Positions 25,480 to 33,079 are shown, counted from the first letter of the stretch. The stretch: DNA of 64,000 nucleotides from Mycobacterium sp. URHD0025 (GCF_000426065.1 NZ_AUEQ01000016.1:62001-126000), one strand, 5' to 3'. Notes: generated from the letters alone by a model not told the origin. Made by a program: numbers and translations.

Positions 25480-26181
25480 ATGAACGTCCTCAAACTGATC
25501 CAAGGTGCGATGCTGGTTGCCGCTTGCGCCGTACCGATTGCCCCCATGCCCGCCGCGTCGGCGCAGCCATGCCCCGACGTCGAGGTGGTGTTCGCCCGCG
25601 GAACCTATGAGCCGCCGGGTGTCGGTGGGCCGGGGCAATCCTTTGTCGACGCGTTGCGGGCACGCACCGGTGACCGTTCCGTCGAGGTCTATCCGGTGAA
25701 CTACCAGGCCAGCGGGAACTTCGGCGATCGAATCGAATTCGCCAGGACAGTTGTCGACGGCATCCGCGATGCGGCCAACCACATCAAGGCCACGGCGAAG
25801 GACTGCCCCAAGACCAAGGTGGTGCTGGGCGGGTACTCGCAGGGTGCCGTGGTGGCCGGTTTCGTCACCTCGGCCGCCGTGCCGGACGGGATCCCGACCG
25901 AGTACAAGCAGTTCATCCCCGACCCCATGCCGCTCGAGGTTGCCGACCATGTGGCCTCGGTGGTGCTGCTGGGCACGCCGTCCGACGAGTTCATGCGTGA
26001 TATCGGCGCACCCGCGATGGTGATCGGCCCGCGATACAAGGACAAGACCATCGAACTGTGCGAGCCAGGGGACACCATCTGCGACGGGACCCCTGCGGGC
26101 GTCCCCAACTTCGCCCACACTGCGTACGTGCTCAACGGGATGCCGGGTCAGGCCGCCGATTTCACGGTGGGCCGGCTCTGA
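25480..26181 (+). CDS. Cutinase-like esterase (CULP family)
   Basis: The 233-residue alpha/beta hydrolase has a signal peptide to about residue 28 (ASA). The catalytic triad is Ser120 in GGYSQG, Asp198 between Cys194 and Cys201, and His213 in NFAHTAYV. Cys31 and Cys109 probably form the second disulphide. Mycobacterial CULPs are secreted lipases or esterases acting on lipid esters. ATG 25480 is preceded by GTGGAG. It sits 98 bases after the dipeptidase stop, a gap with no gene, and is probably transcribed separately. Confidence 0.92.
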   Translation: MNVLKLIQGAMLVAACAVPIAPMPAASAQPCPDVEVVFARGTYEPPGVGGPGQSFVDALRARTGDRSVEVYPVNYQASGNFGDRIEFARTVVDGIRDAANHIKATAKDCPKTKVVLGGYSQGAVVAGFVTSAAVPDGIPTEYKQFIPDPMPLEVADHVASVVLLGTPSDEFMRDIGAPAMVIGPRYKDKTIELCEPGDTICDGTPAGVPNFAHTAYVLNGMPGQAADFTVGRL

Positions 26182-26199
26182 CCGTGCTTGTTTGATAAC

Positions 26200-26227
26200 G
26201 ATATGAAACCTCAATGGTTGCAATATC
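26200..26227 (+). terminator. Imperfect AT-rich hairpin after the cutinase gene
   Basis: GATATGAAACC and GGTTGCAATATC form an imperfect stem with a five-base loop, 18 bases after the cutinase stop. The stretch is markedly AT-rich for this genome, so it may instead be part of the promoter of the following gene (GTG 26273). Confidence 0.35.
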
Positions 26228-26272
26228 ATCCGTGAGCCCGGGGGCTTTGCTGGACGCCACTATGTTCACTAA

Positions 26273-27418
26273 GTGCACCGTCGAACGGCCCTCAAGATCC
26301 CGCTGGTTCTGGCAGCAGCAGCGGCTCTCCCTCAGGTACTGGCCCCTCTTCCCGTGATCCCGCGCGCGTCCGCGGCACCAGGCCAGTGGCCCGTGGAGCG
26401 CGCCAACGCGTGGTATCAGGCGCAGGGCTGGCTTGTCGGCACGAACTTCGTCACGTCCAACGCGATCAACCAGATCGAGATGTTCTCGCCCGGTACCTAT
26501 GACGCGCGGCGCATCGACAGCGAGTTGGGGGCGTGCCGGTTACTCGGCTTCAACACGGTCCGGGTCTTCCTGCACGACCTGCTCTGGGCGCAGGATCGGG
26601 CGGGATTCCAGAGCAGACTGGCCCAATTCGTCGGAATCGCGGCGCGCCAAGGCATCAAACCGCTGTTCGTCTTCTTCGATTCGTGCTGGGATCCGCACCC
26701 ACAGGTCGGCGCGCAGCGGGCACCGACGCCCGGCGTGCACAACTCGGGCTGGGTACAGAGCCCCGGAGCGCAGCGCATCGACGATCCCCGCTACCGGCCG
26801 GTCTTGCGGGATTACGTGGTCGGGGTGATGAGCCAGTTCCGCAACGACAACCGGGTACTGGGCTGGGACCTGTGGAACGAGCCGGACAACCCGGCGAAGC
26901 AATACCGCAAGGTCGAGCGCAAGGACAAGATCGACGCCGTCGGAGGACTGCTGCCCCAGGTGTTCGGCTGGGCGCGTTCGGTCAACGCCGTGCAGCCATT
27001 GACCAGCGGTGTGTGGCAGGGTAGCTGGGACCGCGGAAGCCGCAGCGAGATGGACAACTTCCAACTCGACAACTCCGACGTCATCTCCTTTCACTCGTAT
27101 GCCGGTCCTACCGAATTCGAGGCCCGCATCGCCGAGCTCGCTCCGCTGGGACGGCCGATCCTGTGCACCGAGTACCTGGCACGGGACCAGGGCAGCACGG
27201 TCGAAGGCGTGCTTCCGGTGGCCAAGCGACACAACGTCGGTGCGTACAGCTGGGGGTTGGTGGCCGGCAAGACCCAGACCTATTTCCCGTGGGATTCGTG
27301 GGACAAGCCCTACACCAAGGTGCCGAACGTGTGGTTCAGCGATCTGCTGCAACCGGACGGCCGGCCGTATCGCGACGCGGAATATCAGACCCTTCGAAAG
27401 CTGACCACGAGGGTGTGA
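26273..27418 (+). CDS. Exported glycoside hydrolase (GH5/cellulase-like clan A)
   Basis: The 381-residue protein has a twin-arginine-type leader, HRRTALKIPLVLAAAAALP (2-20), so Tat export is likely. The catalytic domain is a clan GH-A barrel with acid/base Glu203 in WDLWNEPDN and nucleophile Glu300 in CTEYLA. FHSYAG and YSWGLVAGKTQTYFPW supply further active-site residues. Related mycobacterial proteins are often named 1,4-beta-xylanase, but the substrate is unproven. GTG 26273 is used; no in-frame ATG exists before the twin arginines. Confidence 0.85.
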   Translation: MHRRTALKIPLVLAAAAALPQVLAPLPVIPRASAAPGQWPVERANAWYQAQGWLVGTNFVTSNAINQIEMFSPGTYDARRIDSELGACRLLGFNTVRVFLHDLLWAQDRAGFQSRLAQFVGIAARQGIKPLFVFFDSCWDPHPQVGAQRAPTPGVHNSGWVQSPGAQRIDDPRYRPVLRDYVVGVMSQFRNDNRVLGWDLWNEPDNPAKQYRKVERKDKIDAVGGLLPQVFGWARSVNAVQPLTSGVWQGSWDRGSRSEMDNFQLDNSDVISFHSYAGPTEFEARIAELAPLGRPILCTEYLARDQGSTVEGVLPVAKRHNVGAYSWGLVAGKTQTYFPWDSWDKPYTKVPNVWFSDLLQPDGRPYRDAEYQTLRKLTTRV

Positions 27419-27456
27419 GTGTTTGGCCGCGGTGAATGCGGGCGACTCAACGGGCT

Positions 27457-27612
27457 ATGGACCAACGTGACGGTGGCCGGCCGATACCGGAAGATGCCCG
27501 CAAGGTGACCGAGGGGCAAGAGGAGATTCAGGACGAGTTCGACCGTCGCGGTGAGGATCCCGAGGGCCCGGGATTGCACGAGAGCCACGAGCACATCGCC
27601 GACGAGACGTGA
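27457..27612 (+). CDS. Small charged protein
   Basis: A 51-codon frame from ATG 27457 to TGA 27612 encodes a very acidic, His-containing product (MDQRDGGRPIPEDARK at the start, HESHEHIADET at the end). ATG 27436 would add seven residues. No domain is recognised and no strong ribosome-binding site is visible. Lack of cysteines and the hydrophilic, probably disordered character make it a reasonable small cytosolic protein, but it could be chance. It follows the glycoside hydrolase by 38 bases. Confidence 0.5.
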   Translation: MDQRDGGRPIPEDARKVTEGQEEIQDEFDRRGEDPEGPGLHESHEHIADET

Positions 27613-27633
27613 ACGCGCGCAATCACTCTGCCG

Positions 27634-28038
27634 TCAATAGGACTGCCCGTTGGCGTAGCGCTCTCGACGGTAGTAGCGCCCGTTCCCGCGGTTGCGGCTC
27701 TTGTATGTGGGCAGCTGGGAGTCGCAGTTCGGGCAGACCAGCCGTAGGTTGTCCCGTCGGTTGTTCGTCGGGTCCCCATCGATGTGGTCCATGACCAATA
27801 CCAGGGGAAGGTCCTGCCATGTACTGGCTGCGCCGCAGATCGCGCAGCAGCCCGACTGGGCTTGAGTCAGGTAGAGCCGGATGTAGTGGCTGTGAAGAGA
27901 AGTGATGTACGCCTCCCCGGTTTCCAGCCAACGTTCGGTGTTGGCCTTCTGACGGGCTGATCCCTGACACGCGTTACTGCAGTAGACCTTCTGGCTGCGT
28001 TTCGAAAGTGGCGAACCGCAGTTGCGACAGAGCCTCAT
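27634..28038 (-). CDS. HNH endonuclease-like protein
   Basis: The 134-residue protein starts with a zinc ribbon, CRNCG (4-8) and CSNAC (20-24). It then has an HNH core with CCAIC, VMDHIDGDPTNNRRDNLRLVCPNC: the His-Asn-His-type metal site plus two CxxC knuckles. The C-terminus is Arg/Tyr-rich. Such proteins are common in mycobacteriophages and as free-standing homing nucleases. It lies next to tRNA-Thr, a frequent integration target, with weaker codon bias than its neighbours. No integrase or phage gene is visible. Confidence 0.82.
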   Translation of the reverse strand: MRLCRNCGSPLSKRSQKVYCSNACQGSARQKANTERWLETGEAYITSLHSHYIRLYLTQAQSGCCAICGAASTWQDLPLVLVMDHIDGDPTNNRRDNLRLVCPNCDSQLPTYKSRNRGNGRYYRRERYANGQSY

Positions 28039-28083
28039 ACGCGGAAGCTACTGGCGTGCACCGACAACAAATGGCAGGCATGG

Positions 28084-28155
28084 AGCCTCCTATCGGGATT
28101 GAACCGATGACATTCCGCTTACAAGGCGAACGCTCTACCACTGAGCTAAGGAGGC
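28084..28155 (-). tRNA. tRNA-Thr (anticodon TGT)
   Basis: The reverse strand gives a 7-bp acceptor stem GCCTCCT/AGGAGGC, a D-loop with AGCTCAGTGGTAGAGC, the anticodon loop CTTGTAA, and a T-arm containing GGTTCAATCC. TGT reads ACA codons. The 3' CCA is not encoded. It is transcribed on the same strand as the HNH gene, which starts 45 bases downstream of its 3' end. Confidence 0.96.
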
Positions 28156-28182
28156 GGGTGGAACGCGCCCTAGCTTAACCGG

Positions 28183-28998
28183 TCAGTCGTCGGCGTCGAC
28201 AATGCGTTGCGAGACCACGGGCCGCGGGGAGGACCGCCGGGACGAACGGCGCGGCAGCGGGATGCGGTCGGCGATGTTGCTCAGCGGGTTGACCACCTGG
28301 CTCAGCGTGATGACCGCGTCGTGCAGGGCGTCGATCGTGGGGGCCAGGGCCTCCAGCCCCGGCGCCAGCCGATTCAAGGTGTCGGCCACATCGGCGAGCT
28401 TCAGCAGCGGACCGTCGGGATCGGTCAGGGTATCGAGCAGGCCGCCTTCGGCGAGCAGGCGATCGGCCACCCCGTCCTCGCGCAGCACCCGCTCGAACAG
28501 GCCGTCATTGGCCAGCAGCTGGTCGGCCAGTCCGCCCGGCGCGATCACGCGTGACAACGCGCCGTCCTCGGTGGTCAGCCGGTCCAGCAGACCGCCCTCC
28601 ACAGTGACCTGGTCCACGAGACCGCCGGGGGCCACCGCCCTGGCCACCGCCCCGTTGTCGGCGGTCAACCGGTCCAGCAGGCCACCCTCGGCGGTCAGCT
28701 GGTCGACGAGACCGCCCGGTCGTAGCAAACGGTTCACCGGGCCGTTCGGCGCCAGCGCCCGACCGAGCGGGGCGTCGTCGTCCAGCAGCCGCGCGAGCCG
28801 GTTGGCCCGCTCCACCGCGTCGTCGAGTCCGAGCAGCCCCGCCATCGACGACCTGCCGCTGAGTGGGTTGGAGTCGGTGATGCCGCGCTGCACCGCGTTG
28901 AGCGTCTCGTTGGCGATGCCGAGCCCGGCGTCGGCCACGGCCAACCCGATTCGCACGGGCGCGGTAGCAACCTGGATCAGCGTCTTGCCGAGGTTCAT
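28183..28998 (-). CDS. Decapeptide-repeat protein next to phoP (unknown function)
   Basis: The 271-residue protein has a slightly hydrophobic N-terminus (1-30). It contains thirteen consecutive 10-residue units without a single insertion at 71-200, with typical units LTAEGGLLDR, AVAPGGLVDQ and LLAEGGLLDT. A helical segment (201-250) and a basic tail RRSSRRSSPRP follow. The register puts Gly at unit position 6 and Arg or Gln at position 10. I know no domain name for this. In M. tuberculosis an unknown gene (Rv0756c) also sits divergent to phoP. It shares a 56-base divergent region with phoP, including PhoP-type boxes, so co-regulation is plausible. Confidence 0.75.
   Translation of the reverse strand: MNLGKTLIQVATAPVRIGLAVADAGLGIANETLNAVQRGITDSNPLSGRSSMAGLLGLDDAVERANRLARLLDDDAPLGRALAPNGPVNRLLRPGGLVDQLTAEGGLLDRLTADNGAVARAVAPGGLVDQVTVEGGLLDRLTTEDGALSRVIAPGGLADQLLANDGLFERVLREDGVADRLLAEGGLLDTLTDPDGPLLKLADVADTLNRLAPGLEALAPTIDALHDAVITLSQVVNPLSNIADRIPLPRRSSRRSSPRPVVSQRIVDADD
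28399..28788 (-). repeat. Thirteen in-frame 30-bp repeats coding decapeptides
   Basis: The DNA encoding residues 71-200 of the preceding protein consists of 30-bp periods. The best conserved pair of 90-bp blocks begins with LVDQLTAEGG and LVDQVTVEGG, showing that both 30-bp and 90-bp duplications occurred. No period is lost or gained across 390 bases, so the spacing is under selection. Confidence 0.8.
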
Positions 28999-29020
28999 GG
29001 CGTCAGTGTAGTTACCCCGA

Positions 29021-29050
29021 TCACAGCTAAACTCACAGGAAGTGCACAGC
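29021..29050. promoter_or_regulatory. PhoP-type direct repeats in the phoP upstream region
   Basis: Three direct repeats lie in tandem: TCACAGC (29021-29027), TCACAGG (29033-29039) and GCACAGC (29044-29050), with start-to-start spacing of 12 and 11. PhoP of M. tuberculosis binds TCACAGC-type direct repeats about 11 bases apart and controls its own promoter. The last box ends five bases before the first possible phoP start codon, which suits autoregulation. Match to the consensus is by eye. Confidence 0.7.
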
Positions 29051-29054
29051 GTGC

Positions 29055-29813
29055 ATGCAGGTTGAGTTCAAGACGCACCGTCAACATCAGGGAATGGCCA
29101 TGCCTGCAGTTCCTGAGAGCGTCCCCGAAGCCCGGATCCTCGTCGTCGACGACGAGGCCAACATCGTGGAGCTGCTGTCCGTCAGCTTGAAGTTCCAGGG
29201 CTTCGAGGTTCACACGGCGTCCAACGGCGCCGCCGCACTGGACAAGGCCAGGGAAGTCCGGCCCGACGCCGTGATCCTCGACGTGATGATGCCGGGCATG
29301 GACGGCTTCGGGCTGCTGCGCCGGCTGCGCGCCGACGGCATCGATGCGCCCGCCCTGTTCCTCACCGCACGCGACAGCCTCCAGGACAAGATCGCCGGCC
29401 TGACCCTGGGCGGCGACGACTACGTGACCAAGCCGTTCAGCCTCGAAGAAGTCGTGGCCCGGCTGCGGGTCATCCTGCGCCGGTCCGGCCGGGGCGTCGA
29501 AGAACCTCGCAGCGCCAAGCTGTCCTTCGCCGACATCGAACTCGACGAGGACACCCACGAGGTGTGGAAGGCCGGCGAACCGGTATCGCTGTCGCCGACG
29601 GAGTTCACGCTGCTGCGGTACTTCATCATCAATGCCGGCACCGTGCTGTCGAAGCCCAAGATCCTCGATCACGTGTGGCGCTACGACTTCGGCGGCGATG
29701 TCAACGTCGTCGAGTCCTACGTGTCCTACCTGCGCCGCAAGATCGACACCGGCGACAAGCGCCTGCTGCACACCCTGCGCGGTGTCGGCTACGTTTTGCG
29801 CGAGCCGCGCTGA
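29055..29813 (+). CDS. phoP: Two-component response regulator PhoP
   Basis: This 252-residue OmpR-family regulator is nearly identical over long stretches to M. tuberculosis PhoP as I remember it (DDEANIVELLSVSLKFQGFE, GGDDYVTKPFSLEEVVARLR, and the whole C-terminus from FGGDVNVVESYVSYLRRK). The receiver has acidic pocket DDE, phospho-acceptor Asp76 in VILDVMMP, Thr in FLTAR and Lys in VTKPF. The winged helix binds DNA. PhoP controls envelope lipids, pH response and virulence-related genes. ATG 29055 is nearest to the PhoP boxes; ATG 29094 (MAMPAV) is an alternative start. phoR follows after 30 bases. Confidence 0.97.
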   Translation: MQVEFKTHRQHQGMAMPAVPESVPEARILVVDDEANIVELLSVSLKFQGFEVHTASNGAAALDKAREVRPDAVILDVMMPGMDGFGLLRRLRADGIDAPALFLTARDSLQDKIAGLTLGGDDYVTKPFSLEEVVARLRVILRRSGRGVEEPRSAKLSFADIELDEDTHEVWKAGEPVSLSPTEFTLLRYFIINAGTVLSKPKILDHVWRYDFGGDVNVVESYVSYLRRKIDTGDKRLLHTLRGVGYVLREPR

Positions 29814-29843
29814 CGGTCAGCCCGTCGGCGGCATACTTTTGAG

Positions 29844-31277
29844 GTGTTTGACCGGGTAGAGCGGCGCGGTGTGCCGTTGCGGGTCGGCCTGGTGGCCGTC
29901 GCGCTGGTTCTGGTGGCGTGCGGCCTGCTGGCCTCCGGCGTAGCGGTGACCTCGATCATGCGGCACACAGAGGTCAGCCGCATCGATCAGACGCTGCTCG
30001 ACGCGGCGGGAAGCTGGGCCCAGGAGCCGCGCCAACTGGCCTCGACGCCCCTGGAAGGGCCGAACCCGGCGCGGCCGCCGTCGAACTTCTACGTCCGCGG
30101 CGTCGACCAGGACGGCAGAACCTGGATCGCGATCAACGACCGCGAAGCCGAACCGGAGCTGCCCGACGACAACGACGTCGGCCCGGCACCGGTGACCGTC
30201 GAGTCCGTCGGCGCGTCCGATGTGCAGTGGCGCGCCATGACGGTGCGAGGCCCGAACGGCGAGCTCACCACGGTCGCGATCGACCTCTCCGACGTCCAGT
30301 CCTCGGTGCGCGCGCTGATCTGGTCGCAGGTCGGCATCGGCACGGTCGTGCTGGTGGTCCTCGGCATCGTCGGCTACGCCGTCGTACACCGCAGCCTGCG
30401 TCCGCTCGTCGAGGTGGAACGCACCGCCGCGGCCATCGCGGCCGGCCAGTTGGATCGCCGCGTCCCCGAACGAGATCCGCGCACCGAGGTGGGACGGCTG
30501 TCCTCGGCGCTCAACGGCATGCTCGCGCAGATTCAGCGAGCCGTCGCGTCGTCGGACGCCTCGGCCGAGCAGGCGCGCACCTCCGAGGAGCGGATGCGAC
30601 GCTTCATCACCGACGCCAGCCACGAACTTCGGACGCCGCTGACCACGATCCGCGGATTCGCCGAGTTGTACCGCCAGGGCGCCGCTCGTGACGTCGAGAT
30701 GCTGATGGGCCGGATCGAAAGCGAATCCCGGCGGATGGGTCTGCTCGTGGAAGACCTGCTGCTGCTGGCCCGCCTCGACGCGCAGCGTCCGCTGGATCAG
30801 CATCGCGTCGACCTGCTGACGCTGGCCACCGATGCCGTGCACGACACGCAGTCGATCGCCCCTGGACGCCGGGTACGCATGGAAGTGTTCGACGGGCCCG
30901 GAACCCCGGAGGTGCTCGGTGACGAGGCCCGGCTGCGGCAGGTGCTGAGCAACCTGGTGGCCAACGCGGTGCAGCACACCCCCGAAACCGCCGGGATCAC
31001 CGTGCGCGTCGGCACCGAGGGCGACGACGCCATCATCGAGGTGTGTGACGAGGGCCCCGGAATGAACGAGGACGACGCGCGGCGGGTGTTCGAACGGTTC
31101 TACCGTGCCGACACCTCACGCACGAGGGCCAGCGGCGGTACGGGATTGGGACTGTCGATCGTGCATTCGCTCGTGCTGGCCCACGGCGGCACCGTCAAGG
31201 TCACCACCGCGCCCGGTCAGGGCTGCCGGTTCACCGTCAGCTTGCCGCGGATTGCAGATCTGCCAGCGCGGCTTTGA
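29844..31277 (+). CDS. phoR: Sensor histidine kinase PhoR
   Basis: The 477-residue sensor has TM1 at about 12-35, an extracytoplasmic loop to about 155, TM2 at 160-182, HAMP (183-235), and HisKA with phospho-acceptor His260 in DASHELRTPLTT. The HATPase domain shows the N box (LSNLVANAVQHT), G1 (EVCDEGPGMN) and G2 (GGTGLGLSIV). It phosphorylates PhoP. Start is GTG 29844. Its last 41 bases overlap the convergent HIT gene, a compact arrangement also seen in tubercle bacilli. All catalytic boxes are intact. Confidence 0.96.
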   Translation: MFDRVERRGVPLRVGLVAVALVLVACGLLASGVAVTSIMRHTEVSRIDQTLLDAAGSWAQEPRQLASTPLEGPNPARPPSNFYVRGVDQDGRTWIAINDREAEPELPDDNDVGPAPVTVESVGASDVQWRAMTVRGPNGELTTVAIDLSDVQSSVRALIWSQVGIGTVVLVVLGIVGYAVVHRSLRPLVEVERTAAAIAAGQLDRRVPERDPRTEVGRLSSALNGMLAQIQRAVASSDASAEQARTSEERMRRFITDASHELRTPLTTIRGFAELYRQGAARDVEMLMGRIESESRRMGLLVEDLLLLARLDAQRPLDQHRVDLLTLATDAVHDTQSIAPGRRVRMEVFDGPGTPEVLGDEARLRQVLSNLVANAVQHTPETAGITVRVGTEGDDAIIEVCDEGPGMNEDDARRVFERFYRADTSRTRASGGTGLGLSIVHSLVLAHGGTVKVTTAPGQGCRFTVSLPRIADLPARL

Positions 31278-31653
31278 TCTTGGCCTGCGCCTCGTCGAGG
31301 GATTCGGGTGACGGGTTCTGGTCCACGTGGGCGAATCCGAAATCGGCCAGGTTGTAGGCCGGGAAAACATGCACGTGCAGGTGCGGCACCTCAAGGCCGG
31401 CGATGATCACGCCGGCACGCTGTGCCCCGAACGCCCGGCACACAGCCTTGCCGATCAGCTGTGACACCTCCATCACCCGGCCGAACACGGCCGGTTCGAC
31501 ATCCTGCCAATTGTCGATCTCGGCCCGGGGCACCACCAGCGTGTGCCCCTGCGTCATCGGCGCGATGGTGAGGAACGCGACGATGTCATCGTCCTGGTAG
31601 ACGAATCGCCCGGGCAGTTCTCCGTTGATGATCTTCGTGAAGACGGACGCCAT
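31237..31653 (-). CDS. HIT family nucleotide hydrolase/transferase
   Basis: The 138-residue protein has the histidine triad HLHVHVF at about residues 93-99 and the N-terminal core IINGELPGRFVYQDDDIVAFL. HIT proteins cleave purine-nucleoside phosphoramidates or related adenylylated compounds. I start at ATG 31653 (MASVFTK); a TTG three codons earlier gives no benefit, and relatives begin at the later residue. It corresponds to Rv0759c. The 41-base antisense overlap with phoR could make the two transcripts interfere. Confidence 0.9.
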   Translation of the reverse strand: MASVFTKIINGELPGRFVYQDDDIVAFLTIAPMTQGHTLVVPRAEIDNWQDVEPAVFGRVMEVSQLIGKAVCRAFGAQRAGVIIAGLEVPHLHVHVFPAYNLADFGFAHVDQNPSPESLDEAQAKIKAALADLQSAAS

Positions 31654-31692
31654 GGTCGCCAAGCATAGTGAGCGGCGATCCGGCCCTGCGTC

Positions 31693-32562
31693 TCACGCCC
31701 CCGGGGCGCCCGAGATCAGGCCGTGCAGTTCCTCGACCGACCACGGCGGCGTACTGTGATGGTCGCGGTATCCGATGAAACCGGTTGAGGGCCGGGCGAA
31801 TTCGCCGATGAACCCGCCCGCGGCGATGAAGATGCGGCCGGTCACGTCCTTAGCCCGGTCGCTTGCCAGGTAGCCGTACGTCGGCGCGACATATTCCGGC
31901 GGTGCGGCATCGAGCGCACCTTGCATGCTGACGTCGTCGAGGAGGCCACGCCGATTCAGCTCGGCGATGTGCTGTTCATAGTCCGATCCGGTGGACAGCC
32001 GGGTGCGGGCGCCCGGGCACACCACATTGGCCCGTACTCCGTGCTCCTTGAGTTCGGCCGCGATGGCCAGGGTCAGCCCGTTGACCGCCCCCTTGCCCGC
32101 CGGATAGCCGCTGCCACCGTAGTCGCCGAGGAAGGCGAAGGAACTGGTGTTGACGATGCTGCCACCGCCCTGGGCCACCATCTTCGGTGCCGCCGCGCGG
32201 CACGTCTCGAACACCGTGCCGAGATGCGCGTCGAGAAGTTCGTGAAACTCAGCACTGCTCACATTGAGGATCGAGGACCCGGCCGGTTCGGCGGTACCGG
32301 CACAGTTGACCAGGATGTCGAGGCGGCCGTACTCGGCCACACAGGTGTCGACGAGCGCGTCGGCGACCGCCGGGTCAGCGGGTGAACCGGCGTGGGCCAC
32401 ACCGGAAATGGATTCGGCCGCAGCTGTGGCAGCCGCCAGGTCGCGGCCGTTGACCACCACACCCGCACCCTGGGAGGCCAGTAGCTCGGCGACCGCCAGA
32501 CCGATGCCACGGGTGCCGCCGACCACGATCGCGCCGCGGCCGGCGAGCTCTCCGCCGGTCAG
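31693..32562 (-). CDS. Short-chain dehydrogenase with probable CTG start
   Basis: The 289-residue SDR has the motif VGGTRGIGLAVAELL near its N-terminus, VNCAG, the active-site pair in YPAGK, and a C-terminal extension ending DHHSTPPWSVEELHGLISGAPGA. No ATG, GTG or TTG lies where the first beta strand begins. The only natural start is CTG 32562-32560, which overlaps the upstream stop as CTGA, exactly as ATGA overlaps occur elsewhere here; AGGAAGAG lies just upstream. The gene is inserted between the HIT and SnoaL-like genes relative to the M. tuberculosis order I recall. Likely acts in the same lipid or steroid oxidation cluster. Confidence 0.82.
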   Translation of the reverse strand: MTGGELAGRGAIVVGGTRGIGLAVAELLASQGAGVVVNGRDLAAATAAAESISGVAHAGSPADPAVADALVDTCVAEYGRLDILVNCAGTAEPAGSSILNVSSAEFHELLDAHLGTVFETCRAAAPKMVAQGGGSIVNTSSFAFLGDYGGSGYPAGKGAVNGLTLAIAAELKEHGVRANVVCPGARTRLSTGSDYEQHIAELNRRGLLDDVSMQGALDAAPPEYVAPTYGYLASDRAKDVTGRIFIAAGGFIGEFARPSTGFIGYRDHHSTPPWSVEELHGLISGAPGA

Positions 32563-32984
32563 TTCTCTTCCTGCGCAAAGGTCATGGCGTCCATGTTCCA
32601 GTAGCCGCGGAGGTTGGTGATCAGGCCTTCGTCGTTCACCTTGTAGGTGAAGACGCCGCGCACGGTGGCGGTGAACCCGTTGGGAAACTTGGTGCGCAGC
32701 ACCAGAATGTAGGCAATCTCGCTCGGTGAGCTGGACGGGAATGTCTCTTCGCAGGTGACGGTCAGCTCGTTGGGCCCGATGTTGGCGTCGTAGAAAGCGC
32801 CGAGGGCTTCCTTGCCGCGCACGCCGGTGCCGTCGGGGTTGGTGACGGCCTCGCCGATCGGGTCCTCGACCACGATGTCGTCGGCCATCAGCGCCAGCCA
32901 ACCTTCGCGGTCACCGGATTGCACGCACCTCCACGACGACCGGGATGCGACGACCACGGATGTCTCGGTGGTTGTTTCAGTCAC
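32559..32984 (-). CDS. SnoaL/ketosteroid-isomerase-like protein (Rv0760c-like)
   Basis: The 141-residue NTF2-fold protein starts at GTG 32984, placed four bases after GGAGGAG. Features are VQSGDREGWLALMADDIVVEDPIG, a catalytic-type Asp in DDIVVEDP, and a strand rich in large hydrophobics (YWNMDAMTF) at the end. Its M. tuberculosis counterpart Rv0760c binds steroids in a ketosteroid-isomerase-like pocket. Stop overlaps the SDR start (CTGA). It lies 95 bases downstream of adhB, separated by a long hairpin. Confidence 0.85.
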   Translation of the reverse strand: MTETTTETSVVVASRSSWRCVQSGDREGWLALMADDIVVEDPIGEAVTNPDGTGVRGKEALGAFYDANIGPNELTVTCEETFPSSSPSEIAYILVLRTKFPNGFTATVRGVFTYKVNDEGLITNLRGYWNMDAMTFAQEEN

Positions 32985-33006
32985 GAATGCTCCTCCGGGT
33001 AGATGC

Positions 33007-33063
33007 CGAAATGGCATTCCGGCAGGTGGTCACTCGACCTTTGCCTGCTGGAATGCCATTTCG
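33007..33063 (-). other. Long hairpin between adhB and the SnoaL-like gene
   Basis: Arms at 33007-33026 and 33044-33063 pair over 20 bases (arm CGAAATGGCATTCCGGCAGG) with one mismatch and a 17-base loop. It occupies most of the adhB-to-SnoaL gap on the minus strand, without a T tract. It may be an attenuating or mRNA-processing structure setting the ratio of the two products; no function is shown by the sequence. Confidence 0.6.
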
Positions 33064-33079
33064 CGGGTTGAAAAGGGTG

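Noticed and set aside
27634..28155. Prophage or integrated element at tRNA-Thr
   Set aside because: Only an HNH gene is present; no integrase, no duplicated tRNA end and no other phage gene is visible.
32563..32901. N-terminal extension of the SDR up to 402 residues
   Set aside because: This part is the SnoaL-like gene read in a wrong frame; the SDR fold begins after the CTG at 32562.
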